Shown here: in pieces, positions 7,349 to 14,372 of the stretch | How the letters are laid out: each line of letters opens with the position of its first letter | Position numbering within the stretch: the stretch's first letter is position 1 | Origin: an uncultured Bacillota bacterium | Lineage (GTDB): Bacteria; Bacillota_I; Bacilli_A; RFN20; CAG-288 | DNA: 64,000 nucleotides | Assembly: GCA_949300365.1 (NCBI GenBank) | Contig: CASGEC010000001.1 | Span: 22,545 to 86,544, forward strand | Direction: 5' to 3' | Program-made: the position numbers and the translations under genes | Notes under the pieces: generated by a model | What the model saw: only the letters and a program-made list of their open reading frames with translations | Database searches by the model: none | Told to the model about the DNA's origin: nothing

Positions 7349-8187
7349 GGCCTTCCTCCTTCCCAATAAAGGATGATCGTTTCCAAATCCGGATGCTCGA
7401 TGACCAGGTCCTTGGGGAGAAAATCGATCTTGTTAGCCGGAACAAGTGCTTCGAAACGAAAGGCGTTTTCACGGGGCGAAATCAAAACCCCTTCGGGGCA
7501 ACGCAACAACATCTCCTTCGTTCCACGGACGAGGAAATAGGAAGCAAGGAGATCCTCAATGGTTCCGTCGTAAAGAACCTTTCCTTCCTTGAGATAAAGG
7601 AAGCGGTCGGAAAGACCTCTCAGGTCAGAGGCAATCTGGGTAGAGAAAAGAATAGAACGCCTTCCATCCTTGAGGAGATAGCGTTTGAGCATATCTGCAA
7701 GTGTCTTTCGAGAAACGAGATCAAGCCCGGAGGATGGCTCATCAAGAAGGAGATAGCGCGCCTGATGGCAGAGAGCCAGGGCAAGCTGAAGTTTGACTTT
7801 CGTTCCTAAGGAAAGTTCCCCTATGCGTTTCTCAGTTGGTATCTGGAAAAGGGTGGCGAGACGGAAAAACTCCTCCTCGTCGAAGTTGGAATAGAAGATC
7901 TTCCAAGCCTTGATGATTGTTTTGACTTTCCGGCCGAGGCAAAAACCCTCACCTCCGAGATAAATCCACATCTGTGCGTTCGCATCCTCAAGACTATCAT
8001 TGGCATAGTTGATGTTTCCAGAATCCGGAGCAGTCAATCCTGTCAAAAGTCGAAAAAGAGTGGATTTTCCAGAGCCGTTTCTTCCCATAACTCCTAAGAT
8101 GATGCCTTCATCCAAAGCAAAAGAGACATCATCGAGAAGAAAACCAGGATACTTTTTGCTCAAATGCTCAACGCATAAAGTCTCCAT
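7345..8187 (-). CDS. ABC transporter ATP-binding protein
   Basis: 280 aa from ATG 8187 ('METLCVEHLSKKYPG'; ATG 8199 is an in-frame alternative). Walker A GRNGSGKST, signature-like LSLGTKVKLQ, Walker B YLLLDEPSSGLD and a C-terminal regulatory extension are visible. The signature lacks the usual LSGGQ spelling, as in the YtrB/CcmA-like class with LSxGxK. A TATAAT box lies just upstream (minus strand, about 8218-8213). First gene of the ABC-permease-gntR unit. Confidence 0.92.
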   Translation of the reverse strand: METLCVEHLSKKYPGFLLDDVSFALDEGIILGVMGRNGSGKSTLFRLLTGLTAPDSGNINYANDSLEDANAQMWIYLGGEGFCLGRKVKTIIKAWKIFYSNFDEEEFFRLATLFQIPTEKRIGELSLGTKVKLQLALALCHQARYLLLDEPSSGLDLVSRKTLADMLKRYLLKDGRRSILFSTQIASDLRGLSDRFLYLKEGKVLYDGTIEDLLASYFLVRGTKEMLLRCPEGVLISPRENAFRFEALVPANKIDFLPKDLVIEHPDLETIILYWEGGRP

Positions 8188-8323
8188 TCCATAAAGCATC
8201 CTAGTATTTTGATTATACCAGGTAAGCTAGATTAAGGAAACTCAAATTGGTACATTTGTCATGCCACAAGCAGCACAAACTTGGATTTATGGTTCCTCTT
8301 TTCTATTGACTTCTCAGAACTTG

Positions 8324-9478
8324 TTAGTATTGTTTCGACGCACAATTATCGGGCAGAAGGATTTTGCTCTTGAAATACTTCTCTTGGAAATTCACTGCTT
8401 TTTTGATCTCATCCTTCGAAAAGGTTTTGTCTTGATCGCAGACGACCAATTTATCTTCGACATCGTTCTTTCTGTTTATTATTGCAATGACTTTTCCTTC
8501 GAACGTCTTTATCGGCTTATCGATTCCTAGGATATAGGCGTCCTGATATTCGCCATCTAATGCTTTGATTTCCTTGATATAGCCATAGTTTAAGGGATAG
8601 ACAGTTCCATCATGGTCATATCCGATGGGGCGATCGATAAATACCTTTACCTTTTGTCCGATCAAGGATTTGAGCTTATCGAGATAGAACAAACGCTTGG
8701 CGACCCATTGCTTTCTGGTCTTGTCGTAATGGACTCCCCTGACGCCCGAGGAGTTGTTTTTGTTTAGCTTCCTGTCTTTCTTCAAGGCGCACTTCATCGT
8801 CCCATCGACCAGTCCTCTATCTAGCGAAGGCAAACGCGCCCTATTCTCGTCGTTCTTGCCCCCGCATGAGACAGTCGTTCCGTTAGTCAGATTGGCGGCA
8901 TTCACGTAGCAGACGTTCCCGCAGTTGCAACGGCATTTATAGATCTTTGTGGAATGGTATTTCTTTCCTGTATCCTCAATGATCGTCAAATTCCCATATC
9001 TCTTACCAATTTCAGGATTGCCATATTGCTTCATCATCCGGAAGTTATTTAATGCGATTCCTTTTCTATATACTGTCTGCTTGGTGACGACCGCATACCC
9101 TCTTTTAAGGAAAAAGTCCTTCGCGGTGATGGAAGCATCCACGGTGATATTCTTTTCCACACGTTGCTCAAGGGCATCGCAAATACGCGTGGCCACTCCT
9201 TGGTTTTGATAGTCGGGATGGACATAAAGCATATTGAGATAGCCATCCTCGGAAATATCCCCGAACCCAATGGGTGTGTTGTCCTTTAAGGCAATCATGG
9301 AATAGTGGTCTTTGAACATCGCTATCCATTTGGTTTTGTCCACGCCCGACAGCCAGGCCTCTATCTGCTCCTTGGAATAATCTTTGGCGCAGGTACTTTT
9401 TATCGACAGAGTGAAAATATGAATCAAGTCCTCGACATATCGGCTTCTAAATGCCCTCAATTTGATTTGTGCCTTCAT
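8324..9478 (-). CDS. three-domain chimera: GNAT acetyltransferase, AP2 DNA-binding domain, inorganic pyrophosphatase-like domain
   Basis: 384 aa in one open frame. Residues 1-150 are a complete GNAT acetyltransferase with the acetyl-CoA loop 'LYVHPDYQNQGVATRICDAL'. Residues about 156-266 are a phage/homing-type AP2 module: 'KCRCNCGNVCYV' and 'SCGG' make a zinc-ribbon-like part, and 'NNSSGVRGVHYDKTRKQWVA' is the AP2 core. Residues about 267-384 match the short Firmicute pyrophosphatase-like proteins ('VKVFIDRPIGYDHDGTVYPL', 'DAYILGIDKPIKTFEGKVIA', 'VNFQEKYFKS'). Each part looks full length. The AP2 block may have been inserted between two older domains or genes. No downstream gene is coupled to it. 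Confidence 0.8.
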   Translation of the reverse strand: MKAQIKLRAFRSRYVEDLIHIFTLSIKSTCAKDYSKEQIEAWLSGVDKTKWIAMFKDHYSMIALKDNTPIGFGDISEDGYLNMLYVHPDYQNQGVATRICDALEQRVEKNITVDASITAKDFFLKRGYAVVTKQTVYRKGIALNNFRMMKQYGNPEIGKRYGNLTIIEDTGKKYHSTKIYKCRCNCGNVCYVNAANLTNGTTVSCGGKNDENRARLPSLDRGLVDGTMKCALKKDRKLNKNNSSGVRGVHYDKTRKQWVAKRLFYLDKLKSLIGQKVKVFIDRPIGYDHDGTVYPLNYGYIKEIKALDGEYQDAYILGIDKPIKTFEGKVIAIINRKNDVEDKLVVCDQDKTFSKDEIKKAVNFQEKYFKSKILLPDNCASKQY

Positions 9479-9542
9479 TTATCCCATCAACCAAGAAAAG
9501 TATACCTTGAATCGTTACCAAAGTTTACGGCTTGAATAAGCA

Positions 9543-9585
9543 AAAAGGACTGCCCGGACAACCTCCTTCCGAACAGCCCTCAACA
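9543..9585 (-). terminator. rho-independent terminator after the hexapeptide acetyltransferase gene
   Basis: On the minus strand GGGCTGTTCGG and CCGGGCAGTCC form an 11-bp stem with two G-U pairs around a short loop, followed by TTTTT. It lies 17 nt beyond the stop codon. Confidence 0.7.
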
Positions 9586-9602
9586 CTTAAGTCAGATATA
9601 TC

Positions 9603-10229
9603 TTATTTGATTAGTTCGAGGTTCCCGCTTGTAAGCGCCTCGAGGTTGTCAAAGATCTTCCCTTCGTCCCAATCCCACCACTTGAGAGCAAGCAGTCTTT
9701 CGATTGTCTTGTCGTCAAATCGCTTTTTGACAACTCGGCAGGGATTCCCGACAGCAATGGAATAAGGCTCGATGTCCTTGGCAACGACGGAATTCGCCCC
9801 GATTATCGCACCATCGCCTATATGGACGCCGGGAAGGATCGTAACGTTTTCGCCAATCCAGACGTCGTTTCCAATGACCGTATCGCCTTTAAGCGGCAAA
9901 TCCGCCAATTTGGGTGCCGCCTTTTCCCAACCATTGCCCATGATGTTGAACGGATAGGTCGTGATACCGTTCATCCTGTGGTTGGCGCCGTTCATGATGA
10001 ACTTGATGCCTTTGGCGATTGCGCAGAACTTTCCGATTATCAGCTTGTCTCCGATGAAGGGATAAAAGTGTGTCACGTGCTTTTCGAAGTCTTCGCCATT
10101 GGTTTCAAAATCATCATAGTAAGTAAAATCCCCAATAAGGATGTTCGGGTTCTTAACGATATTCTTGATGAAGCAAACACTGGGGACATTCGGATTTGGA
10201 TGTATTTTGTTCTTGTCTGGTCCTATCAT
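9603..10229 (-). CDS. CatB/Vat-like xenobiotic acetyltransferase (hexapeptide repeat)
   Basis: 208 aa left-handed beta-helix acetyltransferase. 'FTYYDD', 'FIGDKLIIGKFCAIAKG', 'FIMNGANHRM' and 'TYPFNIMG' are typical of the Vat/CatB family, followed by hexapeptide repeats ('TVIGNDVWIGENVTILPGV') and the C-terminal 'GNPCRVVKKRF'. The His of NGANHR is the catalytic base in relatives. Family members acetylate streptogramin A or chloramphenicol, but many environmental homologues have unknown substrates, so resistance is only possible. The weak RBS (GGGTGATC) precedes ATG 10229. Confidence 0.9.
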   Translation of the reverse strand: MIGPDKNKIHPNPNVPSVCFIKNIVKNPNILIGDFTYYDDFETNGEDFEKHVTHFYPFIGDKLIIGKFCAIAKGIKFIMNGANHRMNGITTYPFNIMGNGWEKAAPKLADLPLKGDTVIGNDVWIGENVTILPGVHIGDGAIIGANSVVAKDIEPYSIAVGNPCRVVKKRFDDKTIERLLALKWWDWDEGKIFDNLEALTSGNLELIK

Positions 10230-10312
10230 AGATCACCCACTTTCTTTTTATCGTTTCTCGGAAACAATTTCATAAGCGCTCATCAATCTGTCAGAACAGC
10301 AGAGGAAGTGGC

Positions 10313-10894
10313 TTAGTAATCCAACAATCTTCCGTAGTCGTTCCAATTGCCATAGATATTTCCTTTTCTGGTTTCTTCAATAAAGTGATTCAGGTATTTT
10401 TCATAAGTGGCTGGATGCCTCTCCCTATGGAAAGCAATATTCGAGACACGGATCCTTTGATAGAGCGGATGAAACGATTTGAATTTCGTCCATATCCTTT
10501 TCTCTTTCAGGATTGCCACGACTTCCTTGTCTAATTGAAAGCTCCGTGGTCCAAGCGGAGGCAATACCTTTTTGCCTTTTTCAGTCATAAGTCCGAGTTT
10601 TATCAATCTTCTGACTCTTTCCTTGTTCAGCTCCGTCCAAGGACTTGCTTTCCTCCTAGGCGAGAAGCGTTGATAGCTTGTTCCATTAATCGGGGTAATG
10701 GTGCTGTCAATCCAACCAAAGCAAAGAGCCTCTTCGACGGCATCCAAATAATAAAGGCCGTCATTATCTTTGGGCTCCTCTTTCTTGACGGGCAAATAGC
10801 ATTCCTTTTCCGTCTCGGAATTTTTGTTGAGCCACTCCCGGAATTCCTCTCGAGAGTTTGGATAAATGATGTTTCGATATTCTTTTTGAGCCAT
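10313..10894 (-). CDS. YdeI/OmpD-associated family protein
   Basis: 193 aa from ATG 10894 (purine-rich GAAAGAAG upstream; ATG 10948 and 10927 are in-frame alternatives). The YdeI-family pattern is clear: 'SREEFREWLNKN', 'LYYLDAVEEALCFGWIDSTI', 'RFSPRRKASPWTELNKERVRRLIKLGLM'. It is a small cytoplasmic protein of uncertain role; family names such as bacteriocin-protection protein are historical. It lies in the accessory strip between the hexapeptide acetyltransferase and the tRNA genes. Confidence 0.88.
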   Translation of the reverse strand: MAQKEYRNIIYPNSREEFREWLNKNSETEKECYLPVKKEEPKDNDGLYYLDAVEEALCFGWIDSTITPINGTSYQRFSPRRKASPWTELNKERVRRLIKLGLMTEKGKKVLPPLGPRSFQLDKEVVAILKEKRIWTKFKSFHPLYQRIRVSNIAFHRERHPATYEKYLNHFIEETRKGNIYGNWNDYGRLLDY

Positions 10895-11264
10895 CTTCTT
10901 TCTTTTCCTATCCTCTATTTTACTCATGGCATTCGTGTTTTTAGGCATAAGAGCTCTCTTATTCGGTTGGATCCTTATCTGCCGGACTGAAGCCTTCTGG
11001 CATTATAGGGATATAGGTTGGTTGGTGGTTCTTAGGCACACTGAAATCGTCTTTATCGACTTATCCTATATCTAACTTTATCAAATAAAGGTTGAAAGAG
11101 AACAATAAAAGCCTGTGTTTGCTTGTAAGTAATCTACCATAAGACTTGCTTCTACCACTTATCCTATTGCTGTATAGGTTGCTTCGGACTTTACCCTAAT
11201 TTTAGGAACGTCGTGAATCCCAAGAGGCGCTTGCCCCTGCTATTAAACTGCTGCGCCAAAAATC
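10895..11264. other. 370-bp gap without a gene, with an 11-bp direct repeat
   Basis: No coding frame is convincing. ACTTATCCTAT occurs twice (11059-11069 and 11157-11167), and GGCGC/GCGCC arms (11226-11256) can form a hairpin on the minus strand. The pattern could be a structured RNA, a tRNA-adjacent integration scar or decayed DNA. It does not carry the conserved elements of RNase P RNA, tmRNA or SRP RNA that I can recall. Confidence 0.4.
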
Positions 11265-11310
11265 AAAAAAGTCTGACCATCCATAGAATCCTCTAGGTCT
11301 GTATCAGACA
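11265..11310 (-). terminator. terminator downstream of tRNA-Ser
   Basis: On the minus strand GTCTGA and TCAGAC close an extended stem containing CCTAGA/TCTATGG, followed by TTTTTTG and a second T-rich run. It begins 13 nt past the encoded CCA of tRNA-Ser. Confidence 0.75.
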
Positions 11311-11322
11311 TGTTTTGCGAGG

Positions 11323-11414
11323 TGGCGGAGCAGCAGGGATTTGAACCCTGGCTGGGTTATTCACCCACTGCCGGTTTTCAAGACCGGTCCCTTCAACCAC
11401 TTGGGTACTGCTCC
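11323..11414 (-). tRNA. tRNA-Ser (anticodon UGA)
   Basis: 92 nt including an encoded CCA (11325-11323). The acceptor stem is GGAGCAG/CTGCTCC with discriminator G. The long variable arm typical of class II tRNA is present (GCAGTGGGTGAATAACCCAGC region), the T-loop reads GGTTCAAATCC, and the anticodon loop CTTGAAA gives UGA, decoding UCN serine codons. Confidence 0.95.
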
Positions 11415-11421
11415 AAGCAAG

Positions 11422-11451
11422 AAAAAGGCCTTCTGTGTTACCAGGAGGCCT
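11422..11451 (-). terminator. hairpin with T-run between the two tRNA genes
   Basis: AGGCCTcCTG and CAGaAGGCCT pair on the minus strand with a 6-nt loop, followed by TTTTTC. It stands between tRNA-Val (upstream) and tRNA-Ser (downstream), so each tRNA may be its own unit or the hairpin may aid processing. Confidence 0.6.
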
Positions 11452-11466
11452 GCTTTCTTTCATCGA

Positions 11467-11542
11467 TGGTGGGCGCTACAGGGCTCGGACCTGTGACCTT
11501 CCGCACGTCAAGCGGATGCTCTCCCAGCTGAGCTAAACGCCC
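11467..11542 (-). tRNA. tRNA-Val (anticodon GAC)
   Basis: 76 nt with encoded CCA. The acceptor stem is GGGCGTT/AGCGCCC, the D-loop AGCTCAGCTGGGAGAGC, the anticodon arm CCGC-TTGACGT-GCGG (GAC, valine), and the T-arm ACAGG-TCCGAGC-CCTGT. Confidence 0.95.
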
Positions 11543-11659
11543 ATGTTCATCCATGCACAAGTCATGAACGCAAAAGAAATTATACGCTAGCCGACAGGTT
11601 TCGTCAAATCCTTTTTCACTTGTTGAATCAATTTCTTTCGGGTGTTATCCTATCGGAGG

Positions 11660-12043
11660 ATGAAGAACGTTAAGAAAGCAGAGTGGATAGCCTATATAGG
11701 CTATTTCCTTCTCGGTCTGACCATCGGCCTGGTCTTCTTGGGATTGGGCAATTGGATAGGAAGCCTCTTCGTTCTCCTTCCGCTTCCGCTAACCTTATTT
11801 CTCTATCTCACCTTCTTCCTGACGTTAAGAGGAAAAAAGGACATCGGCTTGGCTCTCTATACTTGCCTTCGGATCATGCTTGTCCTTGTCATGATTGCCG
11901 CGCCGGCTGCCATTTGGTACTTCGTTCCGGCACTCCATGAAGCAGTAAGCGCTTTCTTCCTCATCGCGTCTCCTGTCGAGACCTTGGCGGTATATATTCT
12001 TGCCTTGGTGTTCGTTTTTCTCGATAGAAGGTTTCGGGAATAA
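11660..12043 (+). CDS. AtpI-position membrane protein of the ATP synthase operon
   Basis: 127 aa with four hydrophobic segments, first gene before atpB. The position and topology match AtpI/UncI, which assists c-ring assembly in several bacteria, but sequence identity to AtpI is not obvious. Start is uncertain: GGAGG abuts ATG 11660 too closely, while GTG 11642 has no RBS. A TTGAAT-17-TATCCT promoter-like pair ends 8 nt before ATG 11660, so a leaderless transcript is possible. Confidence 0.65.
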   Translation: MKNVKKAEWIAYIGYFLLGLTIGLVFLGLGNWIGSLFVLLPLPLTLFLYLTFFLTLRGKKDIGLALYTCLRIMLVLVMIAAPAAIWYFVPALHEAVSAFFLIASPVETLAVYILALVFVFLDRRFRE

Positions 12044-12051
12044 TCCATACT

Positions 12052-12870
12052 ATGAATAGCGAAGAAGAAGGGTTGCAGATCGGCAACCTCCTGAGGGCGG
12101 ACTTCGGGAATGTCATTCCTCCGGAATTTATCTCCTCCCTGCTGGCGATGCTTGTCATCATCGTCCTTGTTTTCGTCGTCTATTTCAAAGGAAAGAAATA
12201 CGGTCCCTTCGATAAGCCCAAGGGAATCGTCAACGTTGCCGAGATGCTGGTCGAATTCGCGGAAAAGAACGTCGCGGAGCTGATGGGAAAGGATTTCCTG
12301 CCCTTTACGGGATATGTCCTCGGACTCGGCCTTTATATCTTTATTTCCTTTATTATCGGTATGATCGGTATCCCCAATCCGATCGTGATCGGACCGGACG
12401 CCATCATCAACGAGAGCTGGCTTTTCAAGCCTCTGCCCAATCCTTTCACCAATCTCGCCTTCCCGCTCTCCATCGCCTTCATGACGATCATCCTCATCCA
12501 AGCCTATGGCCTGAAGTATAAGAAGGCCAAGTATTTCATGAAGTTCGTTTCCCCGATTCCGGCAATCGAGCTTGTCTCGATGTGGGTTCCGATGCTTTCC
12601 TTGACCCTCCGTCTTTTCGGAAACGCCTTTGCCGGTTTCTGTCTCATTACCCTTTCCTACTGTGCCCTTGACGGCATAGCGAATGGATTTGGTTTGGTTC
12701 TAGGTCCCGTCCTTGTGCCCATCGCCCATGCCTACTTCGATGTCTTCGACGGTTTGATACAGACGGTCGTCTTCCTGATGGTCACGATGCTTAACATCGC
12801 CCAGGAAGGAGCGGAGGAAGAAGCCGCCACGACCGTTCAGCAGACCGCAAGGCTGCAAGCGGGAAACTAG
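12052..12870 (+). CDS. atpB: F-type ATP synthase subunit a
   Basis: 272 aa, polytopic Fo subunit a that forms the ion half-channels against the c ring. The key Arg is visible in 'LSLTLRLFGNAFAGF' (about residues 183-197). The C-terminal helices contain 'AYFDVFDGLIQTVVFLMVTML'. The N-terminus faces outside, with one helix before 'FKGKKYGPFDKP'. It begins 8 nt after the preceding gene and is followed by atpE with an AAAGGAGG ribosome binding site. Confidence 0.95.
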   Translation: MNSEEEGLQIGNLLRADFGNVIPPEFISSLLAMLVIIVLVFVVYFKGKKYGPFDKPKGIVNVAEMLVEFAEKNVAELMGKDFLPFTGYVLGLGLYIFISFIIGMIGIPNPIVIGPDAIINESWLFKPLPNPFTNLAFPLSIAFMTIILIQAYGLKYKKAKYFMKFVSPIPAIELVSMWVPMLSLTLRLFGNAFAGFCLITLSYCALDGIANGFGLVLGPVLVPIAHAYFDVFDGLIQTVVFLMVTMLNIAQEGAEEEAATTVQQTARLQAGN

Positions 12871-12904
12871 AAGGAAAAGTTTCATTTATCAAAGGAGGAA
12901 ACTT

Positions 12905-13189
12905 ATGTCTCTTGATGTCATCAATTTCCTGGAAGATGCGACCACTGTCGCCACGGGCTTCGATCCCGCCAACGCCGCCAAGTTCTGGACCATTGCCATC
13001 ATCGCCATCGCCATGGCTATCGTCGGAACGATGGAGGCCCTCGCTGTCGTCTTCACCCTCAACGGCACCGCGAGAAACCCGGAGGCCGCTTCCAAGATGA
13101 GAACGACCATGCTCATCGGTGTCGCCTTGGTCGAAACCGTCGCCATCTACCTGCTTATCGTCGCCATGCTTCTTCTCTTCGCTGCCTAA
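12905..13189 (+). CDS. atpE: F-type ATP synthase subunit c, two-carboxylate ion-site variant
   Basis: 94 aa: an extra N-terminal segment (about 25 residues), helix 1, the polar loop 'TARNPEA' (residues 55-61), and helix 2. The ion-carrying Glu is E77 in 'GVALVETVAIYLL'. Aligning on the loop places a second Glu, E44 in 'GTMEALAVVF', exactly 33 residues earlier, at the position of Gln32 in Ilyobacter tartaricus. E44/E77/T78/Y82 thus resemble the two-carboxylate Na+-type site described for Fusobacterium nucleatum. The glycine motif on helix 1 is largely lost (M37, I39, G41, M43, A45), which may alter ring packing. RBS AAAGGAGG. Confidence 0.95.
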   Translation: MSLDVINFLEDATTVATGFDPANAAKFWTIAIIAIAMAIVGTMEALAVVFTLNGTARNPEAASKMRTTMLIGVALVETVAIYLLIVAMLLLFAA

Positions 13190-13209
13190 TCGAAGAAAAA
13201 ACTTGGACG

Positions 13210-13812
13210 ATGAAGAAGAAGCTTCTCACACTCGTCGCTGGCGTTTTGCCTTGCCTTTTGCTGCTCTCCTCTTGCTCCATCGATTCGGCCAGCGACAGCA
13301 TCACCGAGACCATCAACGAAGCCATCCCGAACCTCTACGTGACCCTCGCCCAGCTGGGTGCCTTTATCGTGATGGTCGTCCTGGTGATCGTTTTCGGCTA
13401 CAAGCCGATAAAGAAGAAGCTTGATGCCCGCAGGGATTACGTGAAGAAGAATCTCGATGAAGCCGACGAACACCTGAAGAAGGCCAAACAGGCCCAGGAT
13501 GAGGCCGACAGCAACATCACCGCCAGCCGCATCAAGGCCAACACGATCGTCGAAGAGGCGCGAAAGCAAGCGATGGAAGAGGCCAAGCAGATGATGGAAA
13601 AGACCCAACAGAGCATCGATTTGCGCCGTCAACAAGGCGAGAAGGAAATCGAGGAGCGCAAGAAGAGCCTCGAAAGGGACACGCACGACCAGATCATCCA
13701 GAACGCCTTGGATGCCTCCAAGGAAATCCTGGGACGGGAACTCACCAAGGAAGACAACGACAAGATGATTTCCCAGTTCCTTGAGGACATGGACAAGGAC
13801 GAGGGCAAGTAA
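13210..13812 (+). CDS. atpF: F-type ATP synthase subunit b, predicted lipoprotein
   Basis: 200 aa. The N-terminus is a lipoprotein signal: MKKK, hydrophobic core, LLSSC with Cys22 as the lipidation site. A second hydrophobic segment 'LGAFIVMVVLVIVFGYKPI' (about residues 54-72) is the usual membrane anchor, followed by a long right-handed-coiled-coil type helix rich in Lys/Glu/Ala/Gln that forms the peripheral stalk. A lipid-anchored b subunit is known from mycoplasmas and is unusual elsewhere. It fits within the conserved gene order c-b-delta. Confidence 0.94.
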   Translation: MKKKLLTLVAGVLPCLLLLSSCSIDSASDSITETINEAIPNLYVTLAQLGAFIVMVVLVIVFGYKPIKKKLDARRDYVKKNLDEADEHLKKAKQAQDEADSNITASRIKANTIVEEARKQAMEEAKQMMEKTQQSIDLRRQQGEKEIEERKKSLERDTHDQIIQNALDASKEILGRELTKEDNDKMISQFLEDMDKDEGK

Positions 13813-13813
13813 C

Positions 13814-14359
13814 ATGAATCCGCTCTATCTCCATTATGCCTCGGCCATCTTCCAGGTCGCCATCGAGGAAGATAAGGGCGTCTGCTACAACAACGACATG
13901 GCCCTTGTCAACCTCTGCTTCCGGAAGCATCCGGAATATCTCAAGTTCCTCGACTCGGAACTTCTGGATTCGGAGATCCGCATCGCATCGATCGACCGGG
14001 TCTTCGGAACGGAGCACGTTTCCCCGGCGATCATCGGCTTTTTGAAGATCCTTGTCCGAAACAAGGGAATCAAGCATTTTGGAGATATCTACAAGGCTTT
14101 CGAGGGGTTATTTGACAAGAGGCTTGGCATCCTTCGCGGAAAGGTCTTTTCGCCTTTCCCTATGGATACCCATACCTTTGTCCGCCTCGAGAAGGCATTT
14201 TCGCGCAAATACGGGAAGAACGTCATTCTCGAGTTCGTCTTGGACAAGCATATCATCGGTGGCATGCGCGTCCAGATCGAAGACCACCTCTTCGACTATT
14301 CCATCGATACCAAGATCGAGACCATCAAGGAAAGGCTTCTCTACGGGAAGGACGATTAA
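13814..14359 (+). CDS. atpH: F-type ATP synthase subunit delta
   Basis: 181 aa from ATG 13814, one base after the atpF stop; an in-frame ATG at 13781 would overlap atpF. The delta fold is recognisable: helical N-domain beginning 'LHYASAIFQVAIEEDKG', then 'GFLKILVRNKGIKHFGDIYKAFEGL', and the C-terminal 'KHIIGGMRVQIEDHLFDYSI' with the conserved I-G-G-x-x-V pattern. It joins the b stalk to the top of F1. Confidence 0.94.
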   Translation: MNPLYLHYASAIFQVAIEEDKGVCYNNDMALVNLCFRKHPEYLKFLDSELLDSEIRIASIDRVFGTEHVSPAIIGFLKILVRNKGIKHFGDIYKAFEGLFDKRLGILRGKVFSPFPMDTHTFVRLEKAFSRKYGKNVILEFVLDKHIIGGMRVQIEDHLFDYSIDTKIETIKERLLYGKDD

Positions 14360-14372
14360 AGGAGGATAGGCA

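Noticed and set aside
9603..10229. Confirmed antibiotic-resistance gene
   Set aside because: The family includes resistance enzymes, but many members have other substrates, and nothing in the sequence fixes the substrate.
10960..11264. RNase P RNA, tmRNA or SRP RNA gene
   Set aside because: An AAAGTCC-like string is present on the minus strand, but the matching 3' P4 element and the other conserved blocks are missing.
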